Source: Penicillium oxalicum (taxonomy: Eukaryota; Ascomycota; Eurotiomycetes; Eurotiales; Aspergillaceae). From it: a DNA stretch of 64,000 nucleotides. Each line of letters starts with the position of its first letter. Position 1 is the stretch's first letter. The DNA is taken from positions 2,728,001-2,792,000 of the forward strand of contig NC_064651.1 in NCBI RefSeq assembly GCF_001723175.1. The letters run 5' to 3'. Made by a program: the position numbers and the translations under genes. The notes beneath the pieces are model-generated. The model saw nothing but the letters and a program-made list of their open reading frames with translations. It was not told the DNA's origin and did not search any database. Below are positions 43,906 to 55,317 of the stretch, in pieces.

Positions 43906-44826
43906 TCATCCAAAAATCAACGCACGCACTTCAATACTCTCCCTCGGCCGGGCCCCCTCGGGCGTTCGCGCATCCGAAAATGCCGTATGCGGCACCCATT
44001 GCGCTACATCCCCATCTTTCAGCCCCCGGGAGTCGGAGCACTTGAGCAATAAACGCTCTGTACCCGTCATGCCGGACCAGTAGTACCACCGCTGGCGCGG
44101 GTTGTACTGGACTCCCATCGTTTCTCCCGTCCGGTCCGGATATCGATGCTCAATCGCCACCAGATCCGCCGGGTCGACCGAAGTCGCCGAGGCAAAGGCC
44201 AGCGGCGAGGACTGGACGGGCTCGTCCGTGGAGAGTGGGCGCCAGACGTTCACGATGCGGTACCGTCCCTCCGACAGGGCCTTGGCTTCGGCGGGATCGG
44301 TGATGTGGAGGTGTACCCGGGCGAGGGCCGCCTTGGGCGTTTGGTCGACGTGAACGCGGTTCACCGGTTGTCGCGGGGAATTGGGATCCGCGCGGCGAAT
44401 GGTATGATCGAACAGAATGATTTTGTGGGCGTCGGGGAGGTGTTGTCGGAGGAGGGATTCAACCTCGGGGTAGTAGATTTGGCGGATGGAGGCGTCGGAG
44501 TCGAAGGTGGAGTAGGTGGTGGCGGAGGGCACGTCCTGAAGAGCTTGGAAGGAATCCTTGTCCAGGTTGAAGATATGTTCATTGCCGCGGATGTCGGTCA
44601 GAAAGACGCGTTGAGTGTTTTCGCCGTAATTGTGACTGGGCTGGCCCGGAGGTGGTGATTCCACATAATTGAATGGAGTTGAGTTATCGGCCGGAGGAGC
44701 ATAGAAGGTCAGTTCGGCACTGGTTGGACCGCGAGGGACATATTTCGAGTCTTTGGCGGTGGTTCCGGCCGCGATGGTAGTATTAGTATTGGTGGCGGCG
44801 GTGGCGGTGGTCGTGGTCGTGGACAT
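43906..44826 (-). CDS. AsaB/CmcJ-like (GA4-desaturase-type) oxidoreductase family protein
   Basis: 306 residues from the ATG at 44826. The frame upstream lacks an ATG before its end. After a Thr/Ala-rich lead the family core is easy to follow: VFLTDIRGNEHIFNLDKD, IRQIYYPEVESLL, DAHKIILFDHTIRR, then NRVHVDQTPKAALAR, RYRIVNVWRPLS, YWYWSGM-like tryptophan/tyrosine block, LLLKCSDSR and PHTAFSDARTPEG with RESIEVRAL near the end. This set defines the fungal AsaB/CmcJ-like group, which includes the hydroxylase/desaturase of the aspergillic acid cluster. Cofactor and substrate are unclear for most members. No other biosynthetic gene is nearby, so a role in secondary metabolism is not supported by context. 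Confidence 0.85.
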   Translation of the reverse strand: MSTTTTTATAATNTNTTIAAGTTAKDSKYVPRGPTSAELTFYAPPADNSTPFNYVESPPPGQPSHNYGENTQRVFLTDIRGNEHIFNLDKDSFQALQDVPSATTYSTFDSDASIRQIYYPEVESLLRQHLPDAHKIILFDHTIRRADPNSPRQPVNRVHVDQTPKAALARVHLHITDPAEAKALSEGRYRIVNVWRPLSTDEPVQSSPLAFASATSVDPADLVAIEHRYPDRTGETMGVQYNPRQRWYYWSGMTGTERLLLKCSDSRGLKDGDVAQWVPHTAFSDARTPEGARPRESIEVRALIFG

Positions 44827-46275
44827 GGTGAGCTGGTGTGCAGTCGTTTCCAATGTAGGTCGGATATAGTTGCATACCAAAGCTTGAGCTTTTACAGACG
44901 CTGTGAATGCTCCGTCGACGAGAAGATAATGGGGGTGGATTAAATCAGGCAGAATTCAGGACTGAGTGATTGTTTTCCCACACGATTCAGTTCGATTAGT
45001 CTTCTTATATATCGTTGTCTTCCCTCCGCGATTGCAAACCTGTCTCGTACCTGATGAGATGATTGGGGTAAGCCGCGCGGGCGAATCCGATCTGGTTGGA
45101 ATAGCGTCATCGTTCGCATTTGTCATCTCGGATAGAAACGCAAATCCCTCGTGGTGGACCAATGCATGATCGACACTTCGATGGCCCCATATCTCTCCGA
45201 AATCACCTCATTGATTACTGATGATCGATTTGAGATCTGGAGACGTTGCACCTGGCACGATCTTTCCACTTGGTTCGGCGTGGACGGACTCTCATCCTCG
45301 CTATCCCATCGGACCTCTCAGAGAGATCGTTTCCACTCGAGACGAGTCCTCGAACAGAAAGGGATAGTGGATCATCTAGAGCCCAGAACGGATGCACCAT
45401 TAGTAAAATATTAATAGGCTTTCCTGGACATAGCCTGTCAGACCCTGTCAGACCCTGTCAGCTCACACTTGCACTGCCGTCAATGGTCTCCACGGTACAA
45501 AGGTGATTATTAAGAAAACGAAAGGCCGAGAGTCCGGTGGAAATCATCCGCTACAAGTCTTCCCGCAGTGGCGGTCGTCACACACTTCGATTCCGCATTG
45601 AACGACAATCTCGGTGCCAGAAGAGTCAAGGAGAGTCTTCACAAGCTTGCGCGGAGAACATGCAGCTCTGCGGACTCAAAATCATCTGCTATTACCACTT
45701 GGTCAGCTTTCGCTATGATGGTCATTGATCCAGGAAATCACAACACTACACGATACGCCTGGTTCACAACATCAAGGGACTTCGAGAGAGTCGTCAGGAA
45801 TTTCGATCAGATACTCCTGACACGGAGAGAATCATTCATAAACAGTCACAGGTGCAAACCCGACATCTCGTGAGAGCCAAAGAAAAGACAAAAGAAATGA
45901 AAAGTGACAAAGTAATGAGAAAGAGCAAGGCCCATAATTACAGGCAAAATAGCGTCAAACAAAAAGACCAGATGCTGAGATGACATGCAAATCCAAACTC
46001 CGAGCCGTAACACCAATTCCTTGTCCCCACAGTCCATTGCCCATACGTCCCTCGCAGTGACAGAAGAAAAGAATAATAAAAAGTTAAAAGCCAACACAAC
46101 CCCCAAAGGAGTCCAGTCGAACATGGTCTGATCTCCGCAATCCAGACCTCAAGGGAGGAAAGCCGCAAATTCCCCCCAAAAATTAAAAAATCAAAAATCT
46201 CACAGCCATCATGCACACAAGCGCCTTCATTATATTCCACAGTCAATCTCACATTAGGGGAGTCCCAGGTGACAC
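44827..46275. other. Intergenic, promoter of the AsaB-like gene and 3' side of the Sds3-like gene
   Basis: Two weakly protein-like frames lie on the plus strand: 45151-45414 (87 codons; the better ATG is at 45181) and 45568-45873 (101 codons, no ATG, preceded by a CCCGCAG acceptor-like site). They could in principle be exons of a small gene but no good donor links them, so no gene is called. Confidence 0.4.
45434..45461 (+). repeat. Short direct tandem repeat, 10-bp unit, 2.8 copies
   Basis: The unit CCTGTCAGAC occurs twice in full (45434-45443, 45444-45453), followed by CCTGTCAG. No gene or known binding site was tied to it. Confidence 0.85.
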
Positions 46276-47902
46276 TCAGTGGTGACGCGATCGTTTCGTA
46301 CTTCGTTCACGCTCCATGGCCACCGCGGGAAAGACCTCGGCCGCCGGATTGGGCCGCGCAGGCTGAAGTTGCATGCCCACAACAGCAGGGAAGTCGGGAT
46401 GTAATGAAGTGAAGCGATCAGGATTCGGGGGCCGCCCGTCTACGGGCTCTGAAGGTAACGGAGCCACAACGAGGTCCGTGAGAGAGGCATCGATCCACCC
46501 CCCCGGCTTGGTGCCATGGAGCCGATCCACTCTCGACAGATCATCATCAACCTCTTCACTCAACAAGGATGTCAAAGGGGGCGCGTTGCCGTTCGGACGA
46601 GCATGGTAGTTGGAGAGGACATGATAAGGCAAGGCCGGCCGCGTCGCGTTCTTATCAGCAAGATCGGCCAGGGCGCTGAGAGCGCTGTGAGCAGCCGTGC
46701 CTCGGGTGGACCGAGTGATGTGAAAGTTCTGGCTGGCAGTGCGCATCATGTCCGTGGCACTGGGAGTGCCGTTATCTTCGTGAGCCGTGCCGTCTGGGGT
46801 GTCTTCCGTCTCGGTGTTGTTGCCGTTTGTCACCGCGCCCGACCCCTGTTCAGGGCGCTTCGAAGTGGAGAAGAAGTGAACGGTGGCGATGTGAGCTTGG
46901 TTGGAATGAGCGCTCAATTCCTTATCGGTGAAGAGGGATTGAATGGAGTATGTGGGCGCCGACTGCTTCTCAACGTAGGCCTTGGATCGCTCGGCTGGGG
47001 TGGTGCCACCGGCCTCTCGCACAGGTGATCCGGGTTCTTCTTCCGGCGCTTTGCGCTTGCGCTTGTTCAACTCGGAGACGATACCGTTGCCCAGCTCGTC
47101 CAGATCCACGCGATGCCGAGTGTGACGAGTCTTCCGGTTCCCATGAATTCCTCCCGGGCTGGCCGGGTTGGTGATGGAGAACTGGTTGGGGTGGAGGAGC
47201 AGGGCATTGGTATCGGCAATGTCGAGTTGTTCCTTCTCGCGCATGAGACGGGACCTCTTGCTGGAGATGCTTTGCATGAGGCGTTCGCGCAGTGTACCAG
47301 ACAACTGGTTGAACTCCTCCTTGGAAAAGTGGACACGGAAGTCGTATTCACGACGGTGTCTTTCCAGGCTGTTCTGGTGCCGGTTCTATTTTGAAGACAC
47401 AAATTCCACCGTCAGTACATCGTACAAGGGAGTACCCTGGAAACACAGCGTCGTTTGGAGAGGGGAAGCTGGGTCGTACCATGATCTGTGCCAAGTCTGC
47501 ATCTTTCTGCTCTTTGACATTGTTGATCTCCTGAACAAACTTGGAATACCAAGTGCCAGAGAGACTCGCCATCTCCTTTGCAAACTTCCCCCCGCCAACG
47601 GTCTCCTCGATCAACCGCGCAATATCCTCAGCAGAGTCCGGCAAAGGACCCGTCTGGTATGGATCTGCGTTGTTGATGAGGGTCATGTCGCATTGGAGGG
47701 AGTGCAGTTGTTGACGGAACTGCGCATCGCGGTTCTGAGAGAAGGTGGCCGTCAAATCGTGGAGACGCTCTTGGAGAGCGGTCCGGCGCTTGTCTCTCTT
47801 GGAGGGCATTCCAGATGCACCAGGAGGACTCGCGGAGCGATTCCGAGCGGCCATGTAGGCAGGGCCGGCGCCGGGGGACTGCGGGCCAGGTGAGTAGGCC
47901 AT
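46276..47902 (-). CDS. Sds3-like subunit of the Rpd3L/Sin3 histone deacetylase complex
   Basis: Two minus-strand exons, 47902-47480 and 47385-46276, encode 510 residues. The phase-0 intron has a GTACGA donor and an AAATAG acceptor, and the exon 1 frame read through would stop soon after. The N-terminal half has the Sds3-like core: a basic helix SKRDKRRTALQERLHDLTATF, then RQQLHSLQCDMTLINNADPY, a helical GKFAKEMASLSGTWYSKF segment, and after the intron YDFRVHFSKEEFNQLSG. SSKRSRLMREKEQLDIAD and ALLLHPNQFSITNP close the core. The remaining ~250 residues are disordered with basic clusters (KRKRKAPEEE). By family, Sds3 stabilises the Sin3-Rpd3 complex, and so acts in transcriptional repression in the nucleus. 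Sds3 rather than Dep1 is the better fit, but the two are related. Confidence 0.8.
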
Positions 47903-49400
47903 GGAGGGAGCGGGGGTGAGAGAGGGAGGGGGAAAGTAAGAGTGAGGTCAGGCAGTAAGAAGTGAGGAAGTGAGAGATGGCGAAATCGCCGGTGCCGCAG
48001 AGAGGCGAAGTTGAAAATCTGCCAAGTGAGATCAGATGACAAAGTAATCTGACAGCAGCCAGAGATTTCAACAAAGCAGCCCGAGCGCACAGAAGACACG
48101 AAGAGGGCGAGTTCGCATGAGTAGGCAAACGTGAGAGGACGATGGTGACTCCGCCGCCTGAAAAGCGGACGCCCACTGAAGCCTTTGGTCCTCAGTCGCG
48201 TTAGCGCTGGCTGGTCGGATTAACGATCGGCCCGGTCAAAGCATACACTACGCGCGGAGAGCGGACTGCGGAGACGTCAGACGACATCTTCTGTCCGGCC
48301 ACATGCCCACTGGACCGATAACATACACCACACATCCGAGCATCACTTTCGAAAGGGTCACGGAAAAGAATCAAGTAGTCTCTCATGCATGCTGGAAGCA
48401 TTCGTGAAACCACCGAAATTTTTATGTTTCGATTTTGTTCCCCTGGACCAGATTGCGCTCATTGGGCCACTGTCGGAGTAAAAAGAGCCCTCTTCATTCG
48501 AGCAGCCCCTATCGTGACACCTGGTATGAGGGATTGACGCCTGGAAGACTGTCGTGGGCCTGCTCTGTCAGGCAACGACTCAATTCTCCAGCACATAGCA
48601 ACTCTTCTGTACCATGGGGTTCGGCCAAGTCTTGTCTCAACCCAAGGCTACGCAAGGCGATCTTGCCGAAATCCACAAGGGAGCCGGAACCCATATACCA
48701 AAAGAACGGAGACAATAAAACGCAAAAATGACAGCAAAGGCGACCGGACAGAGTTGACGTAGGTAGCTTTCCTGTTCGGTGGGTTCCAGCAGGGTTCCAT
48801 CATCCACTGGAACGCGGTACGTCATTCGACTGCGTAGGTGGAAAGTAACCAAGCACTTCGTACCGAACAGGGGCAGGGGTCACCAAATACTCAGCAGGCC
48901 GTTTACCCTAGAATGAGAGAAGTCCCCCCCTCCCTGGAGAGAGCCATATCGTGTGCTTCAAGTTGAGAATTGTATTTTGTCTCTTTATGTCCATAATCAG
49001 GGCTTCCCCATAACCGAAAAAGAAACTCCGTCATATCCTTTTGGTGTCATAAAAGGGTTGAATAAACAAAACAGCATCATGGGTATTCTCGATCGTTCCA
49101 ATCCAGCCAAACGGCGATGCACAAACCAAGCGCTCCAAGTGCGAGCGAAGAAAAATCAAAAAGAAAAAAAAGAACAGACACAGAAGAGGCCCCAGAGAGA
49201 ACACTCTCTGCGAGACACTGTCCACCCGAGAGCTAATATAATATTTATCACACAACTCAAGCCAGAGGCTTGACATGGAAGTGAAACGGCAGCAGCAAAG
49301 AGGGAGAGAGAGAGAAAACATCACCCCGAGCCTCAGAGGGTCTATGTTGAGGGTACGAGGGATGAGAGGGAGTCGTATGCACGTCAGCCAGTCAAAGAAA
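47903..49400. other. Intergenic, Sds3-like promoter side
   Basis: The first ~200 bases upstream of 47902 are rich in GA on the plus strand (CT in the gene's sense). No gene is supported. A 98-codon plus frame (48435-48731) and a 106-codon Lys-rich frame (48953-49273) lack domains. The right end is presumably the 3' region of the next gene. Confidence 0.5.
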
Positions 49401-51246
49401 TCAACGAGTCCGGCGAATCACAAAGACGCCCAACTCCACTCCATCTCGAGGTTCGTTATCCTCGCCGTAGCGGCGTTTGCGGATGCCTTCGAAAATCTCG
49501 CCCAAAAGCATGGAAGAGGTGACTTCCTTATCGGGCATGAGGCTGTTGGCAACGCCGGTAGTGAGGGCTTTGTTCACCGGTAAGCGACGCGAGTTCTGCG
49601 AGTACAAGTTGAGCACCTCCTTGATCCGTGCCTTCTCTTGGTGAATATACCACTCCACCCAAAGATCACGGTCAAGACGAGCACTGCTCTTGCCGGCGTC
49701 AACAATCTGGAATTGAGATGACGAGGAGCTGAGGTCTTCACACAGCGCGACGAGGTTGGCCTTCATCGTAGCAAAGTCATCCATCATAGATACCGTGGAC
49801 ATTTTGCCCAGGTATCGACCGACGTCCGCCGAAAGACCATTTACCACCACCAATTGGCGGAGTAATGGGTCGAGGAGGGGTCCCAAGTATTGAGACTTGA
49901 ATGTGGATGCGCCCTTCTTTGTAGGGTACACAAACAGGAGAGAGCCGCCGTCCGGAGACAGCTCGGAGAGACGGTCGACCAAAAATGACGGTCGTGTGGC
50001 ACAGAAGACATCTCGGTACTCCTGCGCCGACGGAGGCGGGAGATACCTCTCGAGCACGGAGATGTGAACACTATGAGGCGGTACGATAGGCATCGGAGCG
50101 TGAGAGACCTGTCGTTGAATGGGCCCGCGGTAGTCATGATAGGCACCGACCACGGCCGCGCTGGAGAAGACGGTGGCATTGAAGAGTTCGTCGGCGGCGG
50201 TGGGAGAACGAGGCGTGCTGGGAGGAGAATGGGGAAGGTCGGAGAGAGAGAATTGTTCGGGGACGGCGTGGGTCACATTAATATAAGGAGACTGGCCCGG
50301 CTGAAGGTGATCGTGGACAGCGCGGACAATGGAGTAGAAGATGCTGTCGTTTCGGGGAAGGGAAACGGCTTGGTCGGAAGGTCGTGGATAGGGAAGAGTT
50401 TGTGAGACAATTTTAACGGCGTCGCCTCGAGGATTGGAGCTTGCCAACGAAGACACTAGAGATTTGCATGAGTATCACGGACAACAGAAAAAGCAAGCAA
50501 AGCGCGCGCCCTCCCCCGTTGGAAGTGGAATGACTCAGAAGATGGGGAGGAGCAAGACATCTGTGGTGCAATTTCTTACCGGTGACGTTGATTCCATGGT
50601 CCAGCCATGACCCCCCGTCCTGTTGTAGATCCATCTCATCGTGAGGACCAGGGCTCCCGCTCGAACTGGAGGATCCGTGAGAAGACCGGTCTGAGGCACT
50701 GCTCAACGTATCCGAACGGCCTGTCGATGAACTGTCCATTCTGGTTACCTCGTCGATCCTGGCCGACGAGCCCGGCTCTTGGTGTGGATGGTCGTCAAAC
50801 AGCAACATTTCTGATTTGGGGTTCCAGACGACGTGACTGTCGTCCTCGGGGGGCGTGGGCGGCAATGCGGTGGGATAATCCGACTGATACGAGGAAGGGG
50901 GTGAGTTCAACGGAGACGTGGAGATGGAGGGAGAGCGAGAATGAGCCGTCAACGGTCTCGGCCCGCGAGACACGGTGGTCGACAAGCGCAGTCGAGATTC
51001 CGTCGACCGATTCCGTGACGAAGGGCCCGGAGAAGAGCCCCGCTGGTCCCAAGAGGGGAAATGCACGGCCACGCTGCTCTTGGAGAGAAATCGGGAAACG
51101 GGAGATGGTCTGGTGCGAAGAGAGCCTTGGGAGGCTCGTCGACGAAGCCTCACCGGGCTTGGTCCGTCTGAAGTGGTGTCAAACGCGGCGTGAAGAGAAA
51201 AGCGACGTTCTGGGTCGGTCCTCGGGGCTGAGCGGGAAAGAGGCAT
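49401..51246 (-). CDS. Conserved fungal-type protein of unknown function (573 aa, 2 exons)
   Basis: Exon 1 is 51246-50580 and exon 2 is 50455-49401. The GTAAGA donor, TCTCTAG acceptor and phase-1 junction give 573 residues. The ATG at 51246 is preferred; an in-frame ATG at 51363 would add 39 residues and the frame stays open to 51600 without ATG. The first ~240 residues are a disordered Ser/Pro/Arg region with acidic bits. The second exon looks folded: DSIFYSIVRAVHDHLQPGQ, YINVTHAVPEQFSLSD, then SVHISVLERYLPPPSAQEY and a strand-rich GGSLLFVYPTKKGA with DPLLRQLVVVNGLSADVG. A basic end (RIKEVLNLYSQNSRRLPV) follows. The GGSLLFVYPTK strand-loop faintly recalls a Rossmann-like methyltransferase, but no SAM motif I glycine pattern is clear. 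A GA tract (51512-51530) lies upstream as leader-type CT repeat. Confidence 0.78.
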
Positions 51247-52162
51247 CGTTTGGTTGTCTACAAGGGCAGTCGCAGGCCCACACCATCCATGGCACTGTGG
51301 TGAATTGATCCAGTCTGTCCAAGGCGTCCGGTCGGATGGGCGGGAGAGGACAGCAGACGGCATGGGGGTTGAGCCGCTCTCTTGGGGAGGGAGGGAGAGG
51401 ACCGAGACAGTGAGAGAAGAGGATGTGAGGAAAGGGGACAAAAGTGCGAGGAACCCAGGAACAAAAAGGGAAAATTGGGGATGGGGGGAGGGAGAGGTGG
51501 TGAGAGAGGGAAGAGAGAGAGAGAGAGAGACTGAAGATTCAGGTTGAATGGAGGTGAGCTGCGACCAGGTCTTTTTTCGAAGAGTTGGGTTTCCAGCCAA
51601 GCGGGAGGAACGAGTTGAAGAAGACTGCGAGGAACAATAATACTACGGTACGAGTAAGGGGAGAACGAAACGAAATGGGAGAGGGGAAGGTGGGCGGGTG
51701 TATCAGCTACCTCCTAGATCTACGAGGTTTCCTGGTTCAAGGCAGGTACCTGGTACGTGAAAAAGTCTAGACGTGGAGCAGATGGGGCAGGTTCTAGGCC
51801 TTCAGTCATCGAGTCATCGGATCCAGGTCTGGTCGTGGCCCCGATCGGCCATGAAGTGCCAGAGGCGAAGAGTATCAGGACTTGGCCCGGGTCGTCACAC
51901 AGGTTCTGCTTGGTTCAGAGATGGAGAACACTGCGAGTTTTAGCCTCTACTTTGCTCACTTTGATCTTTGGCTTTCCAATCTTCCCTGTCGATGAAACAG
52001 TCGAAATCACTAGGTCTCCTCGGAGGGCAACCACACACATTCTACTGGTGCGCTGCCACAGTGGGTGGGCTTAGAGGTCTGCACGGTCGGCATGCATGGT
52101 TACCAGGCATCCTCGCGAGCACGGAGTAGGCGGGCAAACCAAATGGGCAGACGGAGGCCTCC

Positions 52163-52163
<1 letters not shown>

Positions 52164-52195
<32 letters not shown>
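52164..52195. repeat. A32 homopolymer
   Basis: Thirty-two consecutive A, followed by an A/G-rich patch to about 52265. A genomic poly(A) of this length can mark a retroposed end. No target-site duplication or element body was recognised, so slippage is the simpler origin. Confidence 0.9.
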
Positions 52196-52196
<1 letters not shown>

Positions 52197-53127
52197 GAAA
52201 GGGAGAAAAAAGTGGGAAAAAGAGAGGAAGTGGAACCCCAAAAAGGAAAGGAAAGGAAAGGAGACCAGAAGGTCTAGAACAGAATACACGGTCCATGAAG
52301 AGTGGGGTCTGAGAATAAACGAGATCATTGGCTCAATAAGGGGGTCCCGCTGGGTCCCGCTGGATCCATTGGGCGGTGGCTTGCTGGACTCAAAAGGATC
52401 CCAAGTCTGGCCCCAGCTCCACTCCAGGGCGATCATCCTCTCCAAAAAGTGGATTTACCGAGTGCAGGACTGCAGTGTGCACCCAGCACTCTGCATACAG
52501 CCATTCGGGCCACGCATTACTTGTGACACTCCGCACCACCAGTACGATGGAGTATGTAACCCTGTACCGTGTCGTGTAGTCATGGATCTGGACTCTCATT
52601 TCTGGATAAATCGGCCCCATTGCCTCGCAGCAAACACCTTAATCTACCGGTCCGCGGCTCGGAGTCTGAAGGGAGGGCCCAGAGGGCCTGTCGACCCTCT
52701 ATGGCTGTCCTCCCATCGAGGCTTTTTCTGCGATCTGGCAGACGATTCCCAAAGAGGAGATGAAGTGTGGAACGGTCCATCGACCGCCCAACGGACATCT
52801 CATCATCATTTGACTTTGGTGTGACGACATAACTCTACCTCCCCGGCCATAGCGTGGAGACTGAGATTTGATCGATAACCTCTCTCCTCTGCCGACAAAG
52901 TCGATCGCATCGAGTCGATCCTGTACTACCAGGGGATGTCTATCTGTCCGGATGGTGGAAAATGCGATCAATCGTCCAGGTTTTCCTGCCAACCTCCCCG
53001 GCGTGCTGAAACGCAGGTCTCAGATGAGGAGATCGGTTGACGTGGATCAAACACGCTCCAAATGGATGACGAGACGAACATTGCGGCTCATGGATCGTAC
53101 ATTCTGATCCTCTCCAAGCCCACAACC

Positions 53128-53147
53128 GGGGGGGGGGGGGGGGGGGG
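53128..53147. repeat. G20 homopolymer
   Basis: Twenty consecutive G. Such tracts can form G-quadruplex structures and are prone to length errors in sequencing. Confidence 0.9.
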
Positions 53148-54610
53148 TAAAGGGTTTACACCATTCGGAAATGCCACGGGCAGTCTCATTCCCCGGCTTC
53201 TAGAAGTCAGCCTCGTTGAAGGGCCCCCTGTCTATCAGCCTGGCGACAGTACAAGTATCTAGCCATGAATCTGTGGCACATACATGAACATGTACATGGT
53301 GAGGGTACAGCTAAGGGAGGAAATGAGCGTCGTGGGGATCTTAACAGAGTGGTAGTCCTAATGTGTCCATGTGAGGTGCCTCGAACAACCGATCTTGTGA
53401 TCTAAGTCTGGAGTCTCTGTCTCTCGTCTTCCTCGTCTTCCTCGTTTCTGTGCACCTGCCCCCCCACGCCTCCCGCTGTGGTCGGGACTTACCTTGGCCG
53501 TCATGTCGTGGATGGCTCCCAACTCTTCTGGGCTCTTCGGGCCTCGACTGGGGACAGTACGTTTCCGGCCACGTTGGGCCGTGTTGCCACTGAGGGGTCG
53601 GTACAATTGGAACTTGGCTCGGTCACCTCCTGCCCAGAGACTGCCCGGCTGCTCGGCTACTCGGGTGAACATCCACCACAATTGGCTGTGAGTGAAAAGA
53701 AAAAGAAAACCTGCATCCAATTCCGACGCAACCCCTGGAACCGCCACATTTCAAAGCGACGATCGAATTCAGATTCCGTTGGTAGTATCCAGGAGGTCGT
53801 GACAACGGGAGACGAGCTGATCTCCTCGGAGTTGGGGTACTGGCCAATTTCCTCGGTGCGGCACCGTAGAATCCAAGACAGTACTGAACAGGGCTCGTAG
53901 TAATCCACGAGAGATCATGAGTGGTGACCAGTGACTACTAGTAGTGACCGATCCGATGGTGTACCACTAACTATTTACTCTTAAGTAGTATCAAGGGACG
54001 GGGAGCTTTTCGGTACTCTTGTGGTCCCTGTTATCGTTGGAGGGGGTTTGTTCTTCTCCCCGCACAGGTTCAGCAGACCCCGATGATCATGTGCCAGTAC
54101 AGTATATCCTCCCGTACTGGCTCATGGCGACGGTGCATCAAGCCCATGTCCGGTTTAGGCGACCCGCAGCTCCATATCTGTGATTATTCTCTGTGTTTTA
54201 TCGTCCGCGGATGGAGATTCGGAGCTTCCCACTTTTCGTTTTCCCCTTGAATTGTGGCATTGACAACACTTGACCGGGTGGAACATTTGGATTACTTTTT
54301 TTTAGTCATGTGACCTGACCCGTCCACCCCCCTCTACCTGAAATTGTTCTTCTGCTGGGAATCGCTGCAATTCGGGACTTGACCATGATTGGTCCCAAAT
54401 TCGTTGATGAATCGAATGAGAGACCAGAGGCGGATCTGACAAGGCGATTTGATTTTCTCACGGGTTGGATCTGGAATGGGTCCGGAGATTAAAAAAAAAA
54501 AAGGCTGACGACAACCATCTGGACTTTGTCCCAGACCTCGTGCTCCGCCAGATTTGACCCGCATGTGTGGCTGCCAGGCTACTAATTAATCAGTGACCAG
54601 TGATCATTAA

Positions 54611-54695
54611 CCAATAAAACGATATACGATATACCAGGCTGGCGGGTCCTACTATCAAAAGTGTCTCCTATCGCTCTCTCTCTCCCTCTCTCTCT
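54611..54695 (+). promoter_or_regulatory. Candidate promoter elements: CCAAT, TATA-like, CT-rich leader
   Basis: A CCAAT box (54611-54615) is followed by an AT-rich GATATACGATATACC stretch and a CT-rich run (54674-54695) that ends 15 bases before an ATG at 54711. This order and spacing resemble Aspergillus core promoters and are part of the case for the small gene that follows. Confidence 0.45.
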
Positions 54696-54710
54696 GATCA
54701 TCACCAGGAC

Positions 54711-55042
54711 ATGGACCAGTTTGGACAGGAAGATGATTTGAAGCCGTCGGGTCCGGACTTTGATCCGCGACCGTGTGCAACCCTGAAGCCTGGACCATCT
54801 TATCTACCGTCCATCATCTTCCAAGTTCGAGTGTCCCTCAAGAACACACAGTCGGGTAAGTGAAGCCCCTCGACTGACTGATCTAAATTGCAGACCACGT
54901 AGAGACACCCATTCTACAACCTCAAAAACTCTACTCTACACTCCAATCCAATCTAGTTCTCCTCCCAGACTTGGTACCAGTCCCTACCTACACATCACAC
55001 TTGGCACCCCCGTCCCAGCCCATTCCTCACTCACATCAATAA
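54711..55042 (+). CDS. Candidate small spliced gene, 97 aa (tentative)
   Basis: ATG 54711 opens a 48-codon exon that ends at a consensus donor GTAAGT (54856). The intron is only 38 nt and carries CTGAC/CTGATCTAA branch-like sequence and a TTGCAG acceptor (AG at 54892-54893). The next exon, 54894-55042, stays open in the joined frame for another 48 codons to a TAA. The product is Pro rich, with an acidic start and a hydrophobic centre around LVLLPDLVPVP. No signal peptide or domain is seen. The promoter-like elements just upstream, the ideal donor and the open second exon support it. The short intron (below the usual fungal minimum of ~45 nt), small size and lack of homology weigh against it. 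It could also be a regulatory leader transcript. Confidence 0.33.
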
Positions 55043-55302
55043 ACCTCCCTCTCCACGAGTTCTTCTTTTGTCCCCATTCAGACCTGGAATTATCTAGAAT
55101 CGAGTCGTGAATTCCTCATCCGAACAAAGGAGAGAAGGAGACATCAGCATGTCCATATCCAAATGTAAAAATAAACCTCGTATAAATAGAAGTATCCACA
55201 TGCCATTCTTCCTTTCCGTGTGCCCCCCCCCCCCCCTCCCCCGCCTACCTCAATCAACCTGAGAATCTTTTTCAACGCCTATGAATGTCCGTGCTCCCAA
55301 GG

Positions 55303-55317
55303 CCCCCCCCCCCCCCC
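55303..55317. repeat. C15 homopolymer, paired with C14 at 55223-55236
   Basis: Two C-runs lie within 95 bases of each other. On the minus strand they are G-runs of quadruplex-forming type. Confidence 0.85.

Larger units (their letters stand above)
51247..54710. other. Gene-poor stretch, 3.5 kb, with long homopolymers
   Basis: The first ~300 bases are the likely leader and promoter of the 49401-51246 gene. Apart from that I see no gene. The longest frame (52096-52824 +, 242 codons) starts next to and reads through the 32-A tract as polylysine, a strong sign that it is not coding. Palindrome ACTACTAGTAGT occurs near 53936-53947. CCAAT and AT-rich TATA-like sequences near 54611-54640 belong to the candidate gene that follows. 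Confidence 0.5.

Noticed and set aside
45151..45873. Two plus-strand frames as exons of one small gene
   Set aside because: No acceptable donor joins them, and the second has no ATG. Left as intergenic.
46516..47028. 170-codon plus-strand frame
   Set aside because: Antisense shadow of the Sds3-like exon 2.
50607..51308. 233-codon plus-strand frame
   Set aside because: Antisense shadow of exon 1 of the 49401-51246 gene.
52164..52195. A32 as the tail of a retroposed element
   Set aside because: No element body, coding remnant or target-site duplication could be identified next to it.
52096..52824. 242-codon plus-strand frame
   Set aside because: Reads a 32-A tract as polylysine, with no domain. 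Chance frame in low-complexity DNA.
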